Source: an uncultured bacterium
Lineage (GTDB): Bacteria > Actinomycetota > Actinomycetes > S36-B12
Direction of reading: 5' to 3'
DNA length: 32,799 bases
NCBI GenBank assembly: GCA_903850745.1
Contig: CAINMH010000106.1
Location: 1 to 32,799, forward strand
Positions 23,502-32,799 of the stretch are shown one piece after another. The translations under genes and the position numbers were made by a program. The notes beneath the pieces are model-generated. The model saw nothing but the letters and a program-made list of their open reading frames with translations, ran no database searches and was not told where the DNA came from. How positions within the stretch are numbered: position 1 is the first letter of the stretch; every line of letters starts with the position of its first letter.

Positions 23502-24602
23502 TCATACCGACTTTGCTGCGAGTTGGCCGCACGCACCGTCAATCTCGCGGCCACGAGTGTCACGCACAGTCACTGCCACTCCATGAGCCTCAAGCCGGCG
23601 GACAAATTCGCGCTCGTCTGACTTGCGAGAAGCAGTCCACTGTGACCCCGGTGTTGGGTTGAGCGGGATGAGGTTGACGTGCACCAACCGGCCTTTGAGG
23701 AGTTTGCCCAGTAGGTCCGCACGCCACGCCTGATCGTTGATGTCCTTAATCAGTGCGTATTCGATGCTGACGCGACGGTGAGTCTTCCGGGCGTAGGACC
23801 ACGCGGCCTCAAGGACCTCGCCCACCTTGTAACGCGTGTTTATCGGCACCAGCGTGTCGCGAAGTTCATCATCTGGGGCATGGAGCGAGACTGCCAACGT
23901 GACCGGGATCCCCTCATCGGCTAGCTCGTGGATTCGCGGTACGAGGCCAACGGTCGACATGGTGATACCTCTAGCCGACAACCCCATCCCTTCCGGGGAT
24001 TTCGCCGTGAGCCGACGTACGGCTCCGATGACCGCGTTGTAGTTAGCAAGTGGTTCGCCCATACCCATAAACACGACGTTGTTGACGCGGCCAGGCCCAC
24101 CAACAATCTCATCGCGCGCGAGTGAACGAGCCCCTGCAAGTACCTGCTCGACGATTTCGGCAGTCGACATATTGCGTGTCAATCCGCCTTGACCGGTCGC
24201 GCAGAAAGGGCAATTCATGCCGCAGCCCGCTTGCGAGGAGACACACATGGTGACTCGATCCGGGTATCGCATCAGCACACTCTCAACGAGAGCTCCGTCG
24301 AAGAGCTTCCATACGGTCTTGATCGTCTCGCCACCATCGCAGTCGATCGAGCGAACCGGGACCAGCAAGGTGGGGAGTAGTGCGGCTGTCAGGGCCTCGC
24401 GAGCAGCGAGCGGGATGTCGGTCCACGTCGACGGGTCGTCCTCAAGTCGGCCGAACCAGTGTCGTGACATTTGATCGGCTCGGAACGCTGGCAGCCCAAG
24501 ACTTGACGCTACTTCGCGACGTTGATCGTGACCGAGATCAGAAATATGCTGAGGTGGCTTCTTGGCGCGAGGTGCAGTGAGGACAAGCTCTCCTGGTTTC
24601 AT
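23502..24602 (-). CDS. rlmN: dual-specificity RNA methyltransferase RlmN
   Basis: This radical SAM enzyme has 366 residues and methylates C2 of A2503 in 23S rRNA (and A37 of some tRNAs). The iron-sulphur cluster motif is C-GMN-C-PF-C (Cys127, Cys131, Cys134). The two catalytic cysteines are Cys120 in VTMCVSSQ and Cys358 in [24 protein letters not shown] and ISIEYALI-type strands support the family. ATG 24602 is 7 nt after the cdsA stop; an upstream in-frame start would lie inside cdsA. It is the last gene of the rpsB-tsf-pyrH-frr-cdsA-rlmN block. Confidence 0.95.
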   Translation of the reverse strand: MKPGELVLTAPRAKKPPQHISDLGHDQRREVASSLGLPAFRADQMSRHWFGRLEDDPSTWTDIPLAAREALTAALLPTLLVPVRSIDCDGGETIKTVWKLFDGALVESVLMRYPDRVTMCVSSQAGCGMNCPFCATGQGGLTRNMSTAEIVEQVLAGARSLARDEIVGGPGRVNNVVFMGMGEPLANYNAVIGAVRRLTAKSPEGMGLSARGITMSTVGLVPRIHELADEGIPVTLAVSLHAPDDELRDTLVPINTRYKVGEVLEAAWSYARKTHRRVSIEYALIKDINDQAWRADLLGKLLKGRLVHVNLIPLNPTPGSQWTASRKSDEREFVRRLEAHGVAVTVRDTRGREIDGACGQLAAKSV

Positions 24603-24609
24603 CCGATAC

Positions 24610-25461
24610 CTACGAGATACCGGTGCCAAGGAAGAGTGTGAAGAGGCCCCACGCGACAAAGGCATTGGGCACGAGTGAATCAAGCCGATCCATCGCACCA
24701 CCGTGACCAGGCAGCACTGCACCCATATCTTTCACACCGAGATCCCGCTTGATTGCACTCTCCGCCAAATCACCCGCCATCGCAGTGACCGCCAGCACCA
24801 CGCCCGCGATAAGTCCTTGCCACCAAAGACCGTTAAGCAGGAAAACAAACAGCAGGACACCGCCAATAGCCTGCACTACAAGTGAGCCGCCAAACCCTTC
24901 CCAGGATTTCTTGGGGCTGATCTTTGGGGCCAAGGGATGTCGACCGATCAGTGAACCGACCGCATAGCCACCAATATCGGCAAGAATTGTCAAAAGCACA
25001 TAGGCGAGGATTCGACTCGGCCCATTATCAGCGGCAAACATCACCATGACGAAGCCCGCCATGAACGGCAGGTAGGCGGCTACAAACACACTGGCCGTCA
25101 CGTCTCGTACGTAACCTGGCGTGCCACTTCGAATTCGCCACATGAAAATCAGTACGACAGTCACGCCGAACGTGACCGTGATAGCTGTGATGCCCCAGAT
25201 ATAGGCGACCACAGGACTCACGACTGCAGCGGCATACAGCGGCACACGAGTCATCGCGATGTCGCGCGATGCACCAGCCTTGATCAGCTCATGAACGCCC
25301 ATGCCGATCGCGAGAATAACGACGCCAACAAAGAGCGGCCGCCACGTGAACAGGCTGATGATGACGACGATGCCGATGCCGACGCCCACCCCGATGGCGG
25401 CTGGGAGATTACGGCCAGCACGCGACGTGGGTTTCGCGGACTCCGGCTCCGGGGTCGTCAC
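24610..25461 (-). CDS. cdsA: phosphatidate cytidylyltransferase
   Basis: This integral membrane enzyme has 283 residues and makes CDP-diacylglycerol from phosphatidate and CTP, the branch point of phospholipid synthesis. It has a short polar N-terminus, then about seven or eight hydrophobic segments. The C-terminal CTP-transferase signature is seen as [20 protein letters not shown], with [14 protein letters not shown] in the middle. The start is GTG 25461, 3 nt after the frr stop, with GAGGT about 8 nt upstream. Confidence 0.94.
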   Translation of the reverse strand: MTTPEPESAKPTSRAGRNLPAAIGVGVGIGIVVIISLFTWRPLFVGVVILAIGMGVHELIKAGASRDIAMTRVPLYAAAVVSPVVAYIWGITAITVTFGVTVVLIFMWRIRSGTPGYVRDVTASVFVAAYLPFMAGFVMVMFAADNGPSRILAYVLLTILADIGGYAVGSLIGRHPLAPKISPKKSWEGFGGSLVVQAIGGVLLFVFLLNGLWWQGLIAGVVLAVTAMAGDLAESAIKRDLGVKDMGAVLPGHGGAMDRLDSLVPNAFVAWGLFTLFLGTGIS

Positions 25462-25464
25462 CTG

Positions 25465-26031
25465 TCAGACCTCGAGGAGTTCGGCTTCCTTGTGCTTGAG
25501 AACTTCGTCGATGGTTTCCACGTGCTTATGCGTGAGATCATCGAGAGCCTTTTCCGCACGGCGTACCTCGTCCTCGCCGACATCACCATCTTTTTGGAGC
25601 TTGTCGAGGCTCTCTTTAGCGTGACGGCGGATATTGCGCATCGAGATTCGCGCTTCTTCGGCCTTGTGCTTGGCCAGCTTGATGTATTCCTTACGGCGCT
25701 CTTCGGTGAGCTGCGGCAACACCACGCGAATAACACTGCCATCGGAGGTTGGATTAACTCCGAGGTCGCTATCGCGGATCGCCTTCTCGATGGCCGCGGA
25801 GGCGCCCTTGTCATAAGGGCTGACGATGATCATGCGTGCTTCGGGGCTCTGAAACGATGCCAACTGCTGTATCGGCGTGTAGGTGCCGTAGTAGTCCACC
25901 ACGATCTTGTTGAAGATTGTCGGAGTCGCACGACCAGTGCGCACCGTCGCGAAGTCTTCTCTGGCGATGGCGATGGCCTTGTCCATTTTGTCCTCGGCCT
26001 CAAGCAGGATCTCGTCGGTCTGGTCGCTCAT
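25465..26031 (-). CDS. frr: ribosome recycling factor
   Basis: This protein has 188 residues, the normal size for RRF, and splits post-termination ribosomes together with EF-G. Family segments are [23 protein letters not shown] near the start, [52 protein letters not shown] and the final long helix. ATG 26031 lies 1 nt after the pyrH stop, so the two are translationally coupled. An in-frame extension to 26169 would lie inside pyrH and is not conserved. Confidence 0.96.
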   Translation of the reverse strand: MSDQTDEILLEAEDKMDKAIAIAREDFATVRTGRATPTIFNKIVVDYYGTYTPIQQLASFQSPEARMIIVSPYDKGASAAIEKAIRDSDLGVNPTSDGSVIRVVLPQLTEERRKEYIKLAKHKAEEARISMRNIRRHAKESLDKLQKDGDVGEDEVRRAEKALDDLTHKHVETIDEVLKHKEAELLEV

Positions 26032-26032
26032 G

Positions 26033-26848
<816 letters not shown>

Positions 26849-27667
26849 TCAGCCCTGTCCTACGTCGAACCGGACGAATGCGGTCACTGTGGTGCCCGCA
26901 TCCTTCAGCACTGCGGCCACATTCTTCTTCGGGTCTGTGACCGAATCCTGCTCAAGCAGGCAGTAGTCCTTGAAGTAGGCACCCACGCGACCTTCGATGA
27001 TCTTGGGTAGCGCAGCCTCGGGCTTGCCATCCTCGATCGCCTTTGCCTCGGCTACCCGACGTTCGGTCTCAATGACGTCCGCGGGGACCTCATCGCGCGA
27101 GACATACAGCGGCTTCATGGCCGCTGCTTGCATCGCGGTGCCACGAGCGGCTTCCTCGCTGCCCTGGTAGGCGACCATAACGCCGACCTGCGGGGGCAGG
27201 TCAGATGCACGACGGTGCATGTAGACCGAGACTGGAGCGGGGAGCACAGCAGTACGACCCAGCTCAATTTTCTCGCCGATGACAGCCGCGATGCCCGCAA
27301 TTGCCTCAGCAACAGTGCCGCCCTGCGGGAGGCTCAACGCGAGCACACCTGCCTGGTCGCCGACCTGCGCGGAATTGGCTGCCACAGCGATGGCGGTGGC
27401 CAATGCCTGGAAGTCCGCGGACTTCGCTACGAAGTCGGTCTCGCACAGCAACTCGATGAGCGCATTGGCGTCATTGGCGACGATGCCATTAGACGTCTCA
27501 CGCTCCGCTCCGCGCTTAGCAGCCTTAGCTGCACCCGAGATGCGAAGGAGCTCGACCGCTTGGTCGTGATCGCCATCTGCATCTGTCAATGCGTTCTTGC
27601 AGTCCATCATTCCGGCGCCGGTCAAGTCACGAAGCTTCTTGACGTCGGCAGCAGTGAACTCAGCCAT
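26849..27667 (-). CDS. tsf: translation elongation factor Ts
   Basis: This nucleotide-exchange factor for EF-Tu has 272 residues. The UBA-like start TAADVKKLRDLTGAGMMDCKNAL and the core motif LLCETDFVAKSADF, where the TDFVAK stretch contacts EF-Tu, are intact. AMQAAAMKPLYVSRDEVP and the tail LLEQDSVTDPKKNVA follow. GAGAGGGA lies just before the ATG. It sits 47 bp after rpsB, with a palindrome in the gap. Confidence 0.96.
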   Translation of the reverse strand: MAEFTAADVKKLRDLTGAGMMDCKNALTDADGDHDQAVELLRISGAAKAAKRGAERETSNGIVANDANALIELLCETDFVAKSADFQALATAIAVAANSAQVGDQAGVLALSLPQGGTVAEAIAGIAAVIGEKIELGRTAVLPAPVSVYMHRRASDLPPQVGVMVAYQGSEEAARGTAMQAAAMKPLYVSRDEVPADVIETERRVAEAKAIEDGKPEAALPKIIEGRVGAYFKDYCLLEQDSVTDPKKNVAAVLKDAGTTVTAFVRFDVGQG

Positions 27668-27682
27668 GAATCCCTCTCAATG

Positions 27683-27696
27683 TGCGCAATTGCGCA
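27683..27696. repeat. 14-bp perfect palindrome between rpsB and tsf
   Basis: TGCGCAATTGCGCA is self-complementary and can fold as a 5-bp GC-rich stem with an AATT loop. It sits in the 47-bp gap between the rpsB stop and the tsf start. It could trim transcription or protect mRNA ends, tuning the S2 to EF-Ts ratio; the T-run that lies nearby is on the upstream side, so it is not a standard terminator. Confidence 0.5.
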
Positions 27697-27714
27697 GGCG
27701 TACGAAAAAAGTTG

Positions 27715-28533
27715 TCACTCAGCGGCGGGTGCGGCGTCCTCAACGGGCACAACAACCTCACCAGCGCCAGCAAGGAGCTCTTGCTCCCACTCGGCGAGCG
27801 GCTCGATGACCTCAGCAACGGCAACCTCACCGGTTGCGCGGCTAGCGCGAGCCATTAGACCCTCGGCAACCGCATCGGCGATGACGCGCGTGAGCAGGGC
27901 AACGGAACGAATTGCGTCGTCGTTGCCCGGGATCGGGAAGTCGACCTCATCGGGATCACAGTTGGTGTCGAGGATCGCGATGACGGGGATGCCCAACTTG
28001 CGAGCCTCGCCGACGGCGATGTGCTCCTTCTTGGTGTCGACGACCCAGACAATACTCGGCACCTTGTGCATGTCGCGAAGACCGCCGAGGGTGCGCGTGA
28101 GCTTGTCCTTCTCACGCTCGAGAACGAGGAGTTCCTTCTTGGTCAGTCCGGAAGCCGCAACGTTCGTGAAGTCGATCTGCTCAAGTTCCTTCATGCGCTG
28201 AAGACGCTTGTAGACGGTGTTGAAGTTGGTGAGCATGCCGCCGAGCCAACGCTGGTTGACGTAGGGCATCCCGACTCGCGCTGCCTGCTGGGCAACTGGC
28301 TCCTGCGCCTGCTTCTTCGTGCCAACGAACATGATCGAGCCGCCATGTGCGACGGTCTCCTTCACGAACTCGTAGGCGCGATCGATGTAGGACAGCGACT
28401 GCTGCAGGTCGATTATGTAGATGCCATTGCGCTCGGTGATGATGAAGCGCTTCATCTTCGGGTTCCAACGACGGGTCTGGTGCCCGAAGTGAACGCCGCT
28501 CTCGAGCAGCTGACGCATGGTCACAACGGCCAT
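27715..28533 (-). CDS. rpsB: 30S ribosomal protein S2
   Basis: This small-subunit protein has 272 residues. [70 protein letters not shown] and the final strand [26 protein letters not shown] are S2 signatures. ATG 28533 has GGAG 6 nt upstream; the in-frame ATG 12 bp earlier contains that site and is less likely. The C-terminus has an Ala/Glu-rich acidic extension ([13 protein letters not shown]), common in actinobacteria. It is first in its block, behind a structured leader. Confidence 0.96.
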   Translation of the reverse strand: MAVVTMRQLLESGVHFGHQTRRWNPKMKRFIITERNGIYIIDLQQSLSYIDRAYEFVKETVAHGGSIMFVGTKKQAQEPVAQQAARVGMPYVNQRWLGGMLTNFNTVYKRLQRMKELEQIDFTNVAASGLTKKELLVLEREKDKLTRTLGGLRDMHKVPSIVWVVDTKKEHIAVGEARKLGIPVIAILDTNCDPDEVDFPIPGNDDAIRSVALLTRVIADAVAEGLMARASRATGEVAVAEVIEPLAEWEQELLAGAGEVVVPVEDAAPAAE

Positions 28534-28559
28534 GACGTACTCCATTCATAGGTTAATAA

Positions 28560-28655
28560 GCTCGCCCCGGCTGGGGAGAGCCTCCTGACGACCACCGCAC
28601 CTTCCACCCGCTAGGACGCGGGACCTCTGGAACGTGTCGGGCGGACCGGAGCCCG
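28560..28655 (-). promoter_or_regulatory. structured rpsB leader (three hairpins)
   Basis: Three inverted repeats lie in a row upstream of rpsB: CGGGC/GCCCG with an 8-nt loop (28638-28655), CCCGC/GCGGG with a 6-nt loop (28607-28622), and a longer GCTC-CCCC/GGGG-GAGC stem with an AGCC loop and one mismatch (28560-28581). The last is followed by TTATTAA, so it could act as an attenuator. Such leaders often bind the ribosomal protein that they control. No confident promoter is visible upstream. The divergent gap of 258 bp holds nothing else I can name. Confidence 0.4.
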
Positions 28656-28791
28656 CGAAGGTCGTGCGATGTAACCGTCCGGCCGAGGCCATCTGGTCCA
28701 AGGAGGAGTGTACGGGGCGAGGGGCAGTGCTTCATCCACAGGGCGGGTCGAAGACCTTGTTCCTGCTCCCGCGACCGGGCAACCTGCCCAG

Positions 28792-29256
28792 ATGCGCCGA
28801 ACCCGATTCATTCTCGTGCCCATCATCGCCCTTCTCAGCCTCCTCATGGCGATCCCGGCTGAGGCAGCGCGATGGCGAGCGCCCCTCGATGGCACCCTTC
28901 GAGTCTCGGCTCCGTTCGCCCCCGGTGCCGCCAACTGGGACCCCGGCCACCGTGGCGTTGATCTGGCTGCCTCCGCAGGTTCGTGGGTCCTCGCGGCCGG
29001 CGCGGGCCGCGTCGTTTACGCCGGAGATCTGGCTGGCCGGGGGGTCGTGAGCATTGATCATGGCGGCCTTCGTACGACTTACGAGCCAGTCGACTCCATC
29101 GTGTCGGTGGGCGAGCAGGTTTTCGCAGGCGAGGTCATCGGCCAGATCGCTGCCGCCGGCGGTCACTGCCGCTGCCTACATTGGGGTCTCAAGCGCGGGA
29201 GCAGTTACTTCGATCCCATGCGCCTGCTGCGTCGCATAGTGCTCAAACCGCTTTAG
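28792..29256 (+). CDS. secreted M23-family (LytM-like) protein
   Basis: This exported protein has 154 residues and an M23 peptidase domain of the kind that cuts or binds peptidoglycan. A Sec signal peptide covers about residues 1-25 (RRTR, a hydrophobic core, then AEAA). The first metal motif is present as HRGVDLA (His53, Asp57). At the second, the usual HxH reads CLH (Cys128, His130) within HCRCLHWGL, a form common in actinobacterial relatives. A GTG at 28708 in frame would add 28 residues ahead of the signal and has a ribosome binding site too close to it, so I chose ATG 28792, although that has no clear Shine-Dalgarno. An M23 gene next to rpsB is conserved in actinobacteria. Confidence 0.82.
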   Translation: MRRTRFILVPIIALLSLLMAIPAEAARWRAPLDGTLRVSAPFAPGAANWDPGHRGVDLAASAGSWVLAAGAGRVVYAGDLAGRGVVSIDHGGLRTTYEPVDSIVSVGEQVFAGEVIGQIAAAGGHCRCLHWGLKRGSSYFDPMRLLRRIVLKPL

Positions 29257-29261
29257 GCCTA
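29254..29261. repeat. 8-bp palindrome formed by convergent stop codons
   Basis: TAGGCCTA consists of the TAG stop of the M23 gene, 2 bp, and the complement of the xerC TAG stop. No terminator lies between the genes. Confidence 0.5.
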
Positions 29262-30191
29262 TGCGCGTGGATGCGCCTGCTCAAAAGTTGATCTCAGCCG
29301 CTCGACGGACACGTGCGTGTAAATCTGGGTAGAGGCGAGACTGGAATGCCCGAGCAGTTCCTGCACCATTCGAAGGTCAGCGCCGCCTTCGAGCACGTGG
29401 GTCGCAGCAGAATGTCGAAGGCCATGCGGTGCGATATCCGGAGCGCCCGGCACAGACGCAATGAGTTCGTGTACAACTGATCGCACGCGACGCGGATCGA
29501 TCCGACCACCACGTGCTCCCAGAAAGAGCGCATTCTCGCTGGCGGGCGAAAGCAATTGAGTGCGCGCGTTGAGCCACTCTTGCAGCGCCTTTGCTGCTGG
29601 AACTCCAAACGGCACCATGCGTTCCTTGTCGCCCTTACCTCGCACTCTCATGACACGTCGGGACTTGTCGATGTCTCCAATATCGAGCCCGCAAAGTTCG
29701 GAGACCCGGATGCCACCAGCGTAAAGAAGTTCGAGCATGGCTCTGTCGCGAGCAGTTTGCGGATCACCATCGTCCGCGCGGACAGCCGCGTTGTCGAGCA
29801 TCGTCTCTGCTTCGGCCGCCGTGAGAACCTCCGGAAGATGCCGGTGTGGACGTGGACTCGACAATCGGGTCCCAGGGTCGATCGCAATCAACCCTCGACG
29901 ACGCAACCACGACGTGAACGATCGCGCTGCGGCGGCCCGACGAGCCAGTGACGTACGCGCATGACCTGCCGAGTTCTGGTCCGCGAGCCACGCACGAAGT
30001 TCCGCCAAATCGATGTTGCTCAAGTCCACGCATCCTGACTGTCGCGCATGCTGCAAAAGGTCACGCACGTCCGTCGAGTAGGCGCGCACGGTATGGGCGC
30101 TGCGACCACGCTCATCTCGCAAATGCACAACGAAGCCAGCCAGCGCCTGCTCCCAGGCGATCGGCAGGTCGAGTGACTCTTCCGCGCTCAC
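29259..30191 (-). CDS. xerC: tyrosine recombinase XerC
   Basis: This site-specific recombinase has about 310 residues and resolves chromosome dimers at dif with XerD. The N-terminal SAM-like core-binding domain contains HLRDERGRSAHTVRAYSTDVRDLL. The catalytic residues are all visible: Arg in GGIRVSELCGL, Lys in VRGKGDKERMVP, HGLRHSAATH (His and Arg), the late His in LLGHSSLASTQIY, and the nucleophile Tyr291 in IYTHV. The start is uncertain. GTG 30191 gives the normal length, but GGGGGAG lies almost on top of it; the upstream frame contains only unconserved residues. It lies 31 bp after dprA. Confidence 0.92.
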   Translation of the reverse strand: MSAEESLDLPIAWEQALAGFVVHLRDERGRSAHTVRAYSTDVRDLLQHARQSGCVDLSNIDLAELRAWLADQNSAGHARTSLARRAAAARSFTSWLRRRGLIAIDPGTRLSSPRPHRHLPEVLTAAEAETMLDNAAVRADDGDPQTARDRAMLELLYAGGIRVSELCGLDIGDIDKSRRVMRVRGKGDKERMVPFGVPAAKALQEWLNARTQLLSPASENALFLGARGGRIDPRRVRSVVHELIASVPGAPDIAPHGLRHSAATHVLEGGADLRMVQELLGHSSLASTQIYTHVSVERLRSTFEQAHPRA

Positions 30192-30222
30192 TCCCCCATG
30201 GTGGCCGCAGACTGGCTCAAGA

Positions 30223-31350
30223 TCACGCAGGCACGGATTCTTGGCGTGCCTGTTTGACCCAACCATCCGGCGCACGCCGCACGAGACCCCGAGATTGCAG
30301 GTGCCCCAGGGCAGCCACAACCTCAGTGGGAGTGAGTCCAGCCGTGCGTACCAGCGCAGTCATAGAAGCCGGCTTACGCAGAGGCACGGCATCAAGCACG
30401 CGGGCTTCTCGGGTGGCGAGACCGTCGTCAACACGTGCCGGCTCATGATCGACGGGTGCAGCAACGCTGAGCGGATCCAGAAGCGAGAGCACATCGTCGG
30501 AGCCGGCCACCAGTTCGGCAGCGTGTTGGCGAATGAGGGCGTGACAGCCAGCCGAACTCACCGAGGTGACCGGGCCAGGAACAGCGAATACCGGGCGCGC
30601 AAGTTCGGCCGCCTCTCCAGCAGTACTACGGGCACCGGATCGCAGCGCAGCCTCAACGACAACAGTTGCGCGTGAGATCGCAGCGATTAGGCGATTCCGG
30701 GTCAGGAAGCGTTGCCGCATCGCCGAGCTACCTGGCGGGGATTCGCTCACCACGAGGCCGTTCTCTGCGATCTGAGCCAGAAGCAGGTCATGTGATCGCG
30801 GATAGGGCACGTCGACACCACTTGCCAAGACGCACACCGTGGTACCCCCGGCGGCCAGTGCCCCTCGGTGTGCCGCCGCGTCAATGCCGAAAGCTCCACC
30901 CGACACTACGGTCCAACCATGTGTCACGAAATCAGCTGACCAATGCCGAGCCACTGTTTCGCCATATGACGTAGCTGCTCGAGCACCCACCACCGCAACT
31001 GACCGCAAAGCCAGTAGCCGCAGATCGCCAGAACCAAGGACCCACAGCAGAATCGGTGCACGTTCACCGAGTTGATCAAGCTGCGTGGGCCAAGCAGCTG
31101 TCCCCGGGGTGATGACACGAGCCCCGACTCGTTCAGCGGATGCAAGATCTGCGTCCACCATGCGCTCTGGGTCGTGACGGTCAAGTTGAATCCGCAGAGA
31201 CTCCGCATTGCGCAGCGGCGAAGTACCTGCGACGAGTTCAGCTGCTGTTTCCGTCGCTCCGATTTCATTGACGCGGCGGTTGAGGTGAGCATCGACTGGC
31301 TCACTGAGTCGTGAAAGCAGCACCCGTGCACGCACATCAAGATCGTTCAT
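30223..31350 (-). CDS. dprA: DNA processing protein DprA
   Basis: This protein has 375 residues, binds single-stranded DNA during natural transformation and loads RecA; in bacteria without known competence its role is unclear. The Rossmann core contains SVAVVGARAATSYGE, VVSGGAFGIDAAAHRGAL, ASGVDVPYPRSHDLL and RFLTRNRLIAAIS. A C-terminal winged helix (about 310-365) follows, including PASMTALVRTAGLTPTEVVAAL. ATG 31350 overlaps the comM stop as ATGA, which favours it over the longer in-frame start. Confidence 0.94.
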   Translation of the reverse strand: MNDLDVRARVLLSRLSEPVDAHLNRRVNEIGATETAAELVAGTSPLRNAESLRIQLDRHDPERMVDADLASAERVGARVITPGTAAWPTQLDQLGERAPILLWVLGSGDLRLLALRSVAVVGARAATSYGETVARHWSADFVTHGWTVVSGGAFGIDAAAHRGALAAGGTTVCVLASGVDVPYPRSHDLLLAQIAENGLVVSESPPGSSAMRQRFLTRNRLIAAISRATVVVEAALRSGARSTAGEAAELARPVFAVPGPVTSVSSAGCHALIRQHAAELVAGSDDVLSLLDPLSVAAPVDHEPARVDDGLATREARVLDAVPLRKPASMTALVRTAGLTPTEVVAALGHLQSRGLVRRAPDGWVKQARQESVPA

Positions 31351-32799
31351 GCTGCCCACCCCGGTGCAGTGGATCGAACGGCCAATGCCGCGGCCACTTC
31401 GTCGTCTCCAGGCACAGCCGTTCCGGCAAGATCTGCGAGTGTCCACGCAACACGAAGGACGCGATCGGCGCCGCGTTGGCTGACGGTTCGTTCGCGCACC
31501 GCACCACGCAAGAGGCGCCACGCCGATGGGGTCGGCGGAAAGGTGCTGCGCAGCGCAGCCGGCGGAACGTGAGCATTAAGCGTCCAGGGCATTGCCTGCC
31601 AACGGTGGGCTGCGCGTTCACGAGCAAGCCGCACGCGATCAGCGACAACCGCTGAGGATTCTGCGGGTTCACCGATCAAGTCACCCGACTGCTCAAGCTC
31701 GACGCGCAGGTCGATGCGATCGAGCAACGGACCCGACAACTTATGCGCATAGCGTCGTCTCGCGAGCGACGAACAGGTACACCGATCGCCACGCCCCAAA
31801 CCGAATCCGCATGGACATGGGTTGGCTGCAATGAGCAACTGGAACCGCGCCGGCAACCTCACGCTAAATCCTGATCGTGCGACAACAGCGACACCAGATT
31901 CGAGTGATTGCCGCAGCGCCTCTAGGGCAGCACGATCAAATTCTGGCGCTTCGTCAAGAAATAGCACTCCATGATGGGCAAGCGTCACCAACCCCGCACG
32001 AATGCGCGAACCAGCGCCACCCCCGACGAGGGCAACTTCGCTGGCAGAGTGATGAGGTGCCTCGAATGGCGGTCGATCGACCAAACCGGCGTCCTCTGGC
32101 AATAAGCCGAAAGCTGATCGAATCGAGGTGACCTCCAAAGCTTCTTCGGTATCCAACGGCGGAAGGATGCCTGGTAGGCGCTCGGCAAGCAGCGTCTTGC
32201 CAACACCAGGCATGCCGATCATCGCCAGATGGTGTCCACCCGCGGCCGCCACTTCAAGCGCCCAACGCGCTTCGGATTGACCGCGTACATCTGAGAGGTC
32301 TGGCAGATGGAGAGACTGCCCTTGTCGCTGCACCTCGGGAACGGCTTCGGGTGGGGTGATGCCGCGAAGTACGTGTACGAGGTGCAGGAGTGAGTCGACC
32401 GGGACAACTTCAAGACCAGGCACCAGCGAAGCTTCAGCTGAATTGCCTCTCGGCACCACGAGTCGCGCGATGCCCGCACGGTGTGCCGCAATCGCCGCCG
32501 ACACCACCCCACGCACCGGACGGACGCGTCCATCCAGTCCAAGTTCCCCCATCACCACGCATGCCTCTGCCGCCGTGGCCGGAATCTGTTCAGTTGCGGC
32601 AAGGACGGCGACAGCAACGGAGAGATCCAGCCCAGAACCGCGCTTGTGCAGGTCCGTGGGTAGCAGCGCGATGGTGATTTTGCGTTGTGGCCACTCAAGT
32701 CCACTGTTCACGACAGCGGTGCGGGCCCGGTCGCGGGACTCCCCCACCGCTTTGTCAGGCAAACCTACGATCGTCATGCCCACCAGCCCGGCAGCAACA
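31347..32799 (-). CDS. comM: ComM/YifB Mg-chelatase-like AAA+ ATPase (5' end outside window)
   Basis: This AAA+ protein belongs to the YifB/ComM family, whose Vibrio and Haemophilus members act as branch-migration helicases in transformation. The frame stays open to the right edge, and the residues there (VAAGLVGMTIVGLPD) match the inside of the family N-terminus, so the true start lies beyond the window, probably by about 20-30 codons. Seen: the Lon-like domain IVGLPDKAVGESRDR and NSGLEWPQRKITIAL, Walker A MIGMPGVGKTLLAERLPG, Walker B GVLFLDEAPEF, the cysteine pair region ANPCPCGFG with GDRCTCS, and the C-terminal SRGADR-type Arg motif. It is the first visible gene of comM-dprA-xerC. Confidence 0.93.
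   Translation of the reverse strand, partial: VAAGLVGMTIVGLPDKAVGESRDRARTAVVNSGLEWPQRKITIALLPTDLHKRGSGLDLSVAVAVLAATEQIPATAAEACVVMGELGLDGRVRPVRGVVSAAIAAHRAGIARLVVPRGNSAEASLVPGLEVVPVDSLLHLVHVLRGITPPEAVPEVQRQGQSLHLPDLSDVRGQSEARWALEVAAAGGHHLAMIGMPGVGKTLLAERLPGILPPLDTEEALEVTSIRSAFGLLPEDAGLVDRPPFEAPHHSASEVALVGGGAGSRIRAGLVTLAHHGVLFLDEAPEFDRAALEALRQSLESGVAVVARSGFSVRLPARFQLLIAANPCPCGFGLGRGDRCTCSSLARRRYAHKLSGPLLDRIDLRVELEQSGDLIGEPAESSAVVADRVRLARERAAHRWQAMPWTLNAHVPPAALRSTFPPTPSAWRLLRGAVRERTVSQRGADRVLRVAWTLADLAGTAVPGDDEVAAALAVRSTAPGWAA

Noticed and set aside
27128-28201. 357-codon plus-strand open frame
   Set aside because: It lies antisense to tsf and rpsB, which are certain; such long antisense frames are common in GC-rich genes.
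28708-28791. Upstream GTG start for the M23 gene
   Set aside because: AAGGAGG sits only 1 nt before it, and it would place 28 residues ahead of a normal signal peptide.

Overview
This window looks like chromosomal DNA of an actinobacterium (class Actinomycetia) with moderate-to-high G+C, roughly 55-60 % by eye. The evidence is the rpsB-tsf-pyrH-frr-cdsA-rlmN block next to xerC-dprA-comM, the actinobacteria-restricted families DUF3040, DUF6504 and SAV_6107-type HEPN, TANNNT-type -10 elements, and a PafBC-type DNA-damage promoter. I cannot name the species. Genes are tightly packed with many 1-4 bp overlaps, no gene-free stretch exceeds 300 bp, and I saw no mobile element, tRNA, rRNA or CRISPR array.

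Layout. (1) 1-1187: the end of an unrecognised gene, then a MaoC-type hydratase and a DUF3040 membrane protein. (2) 1261-6825, minus strand: a DNA-damage tolerance operon DUF6504 - HEPN (SAV_6107) - DnaE2-like polymerase - DinB. It is headed by a near-consensus RecA-NDp/PafBC promoter and a near-consensus LexA box and ends in a strong GC hairpin. A class I methyltransferase is divergent from it. (3) 7914-16338, minus strand: a polyamine operon in the order aldehyde dehydrogenase - PotD - PotA - PotB - PotC - FAD amine oxidase - ureohydrolase (agmatinase-like) - VOC protein. (4) 16505-21591, plus strand, divergent from (3): Lrp/AsnC regulator - class III aminotransferase - PNPOx-like flavoprotein - second FAD amine oxidase - glutaryl-CoA dehydrogenase. 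(5) 21594-23471: propionyl-CoA synthetase. (6) 23502-28533, minus strand: rlmN, cdsA, frr, pyrH, tsf, rpsB, preceded by a structured leader. (7) 28792-32799: a secreted M23-family protein (plus strand) and xerC, dprA, comM (minus strand; comM runs off the window).

How the genes fit together. Regions 3 and 4 form one catabolic locus. It imports polyamines through PotABCD, produces putrescine or GABA from guanidino compounds, deaminates the amines by transaminase or FAD oxidase, oxidises the aminoaldehyde, and may carry C5 diamine carbon to crotonyl-CoA through glutaryl-CoA dehydrogenase. Lrp is the likely local regulator. Region 2 is the most interesting part. It is a translesion-synthesis cassette that has a catalytically intact DinB and two little-studied small proteins where the mycobacterial mutasome has ImuA' and ImuB, and its upstream sequence predicts control by both damage-response pathways. 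Four genes share the geometry TANNNT - 6 nt - ATG, which predicts leaderless mRNAs.
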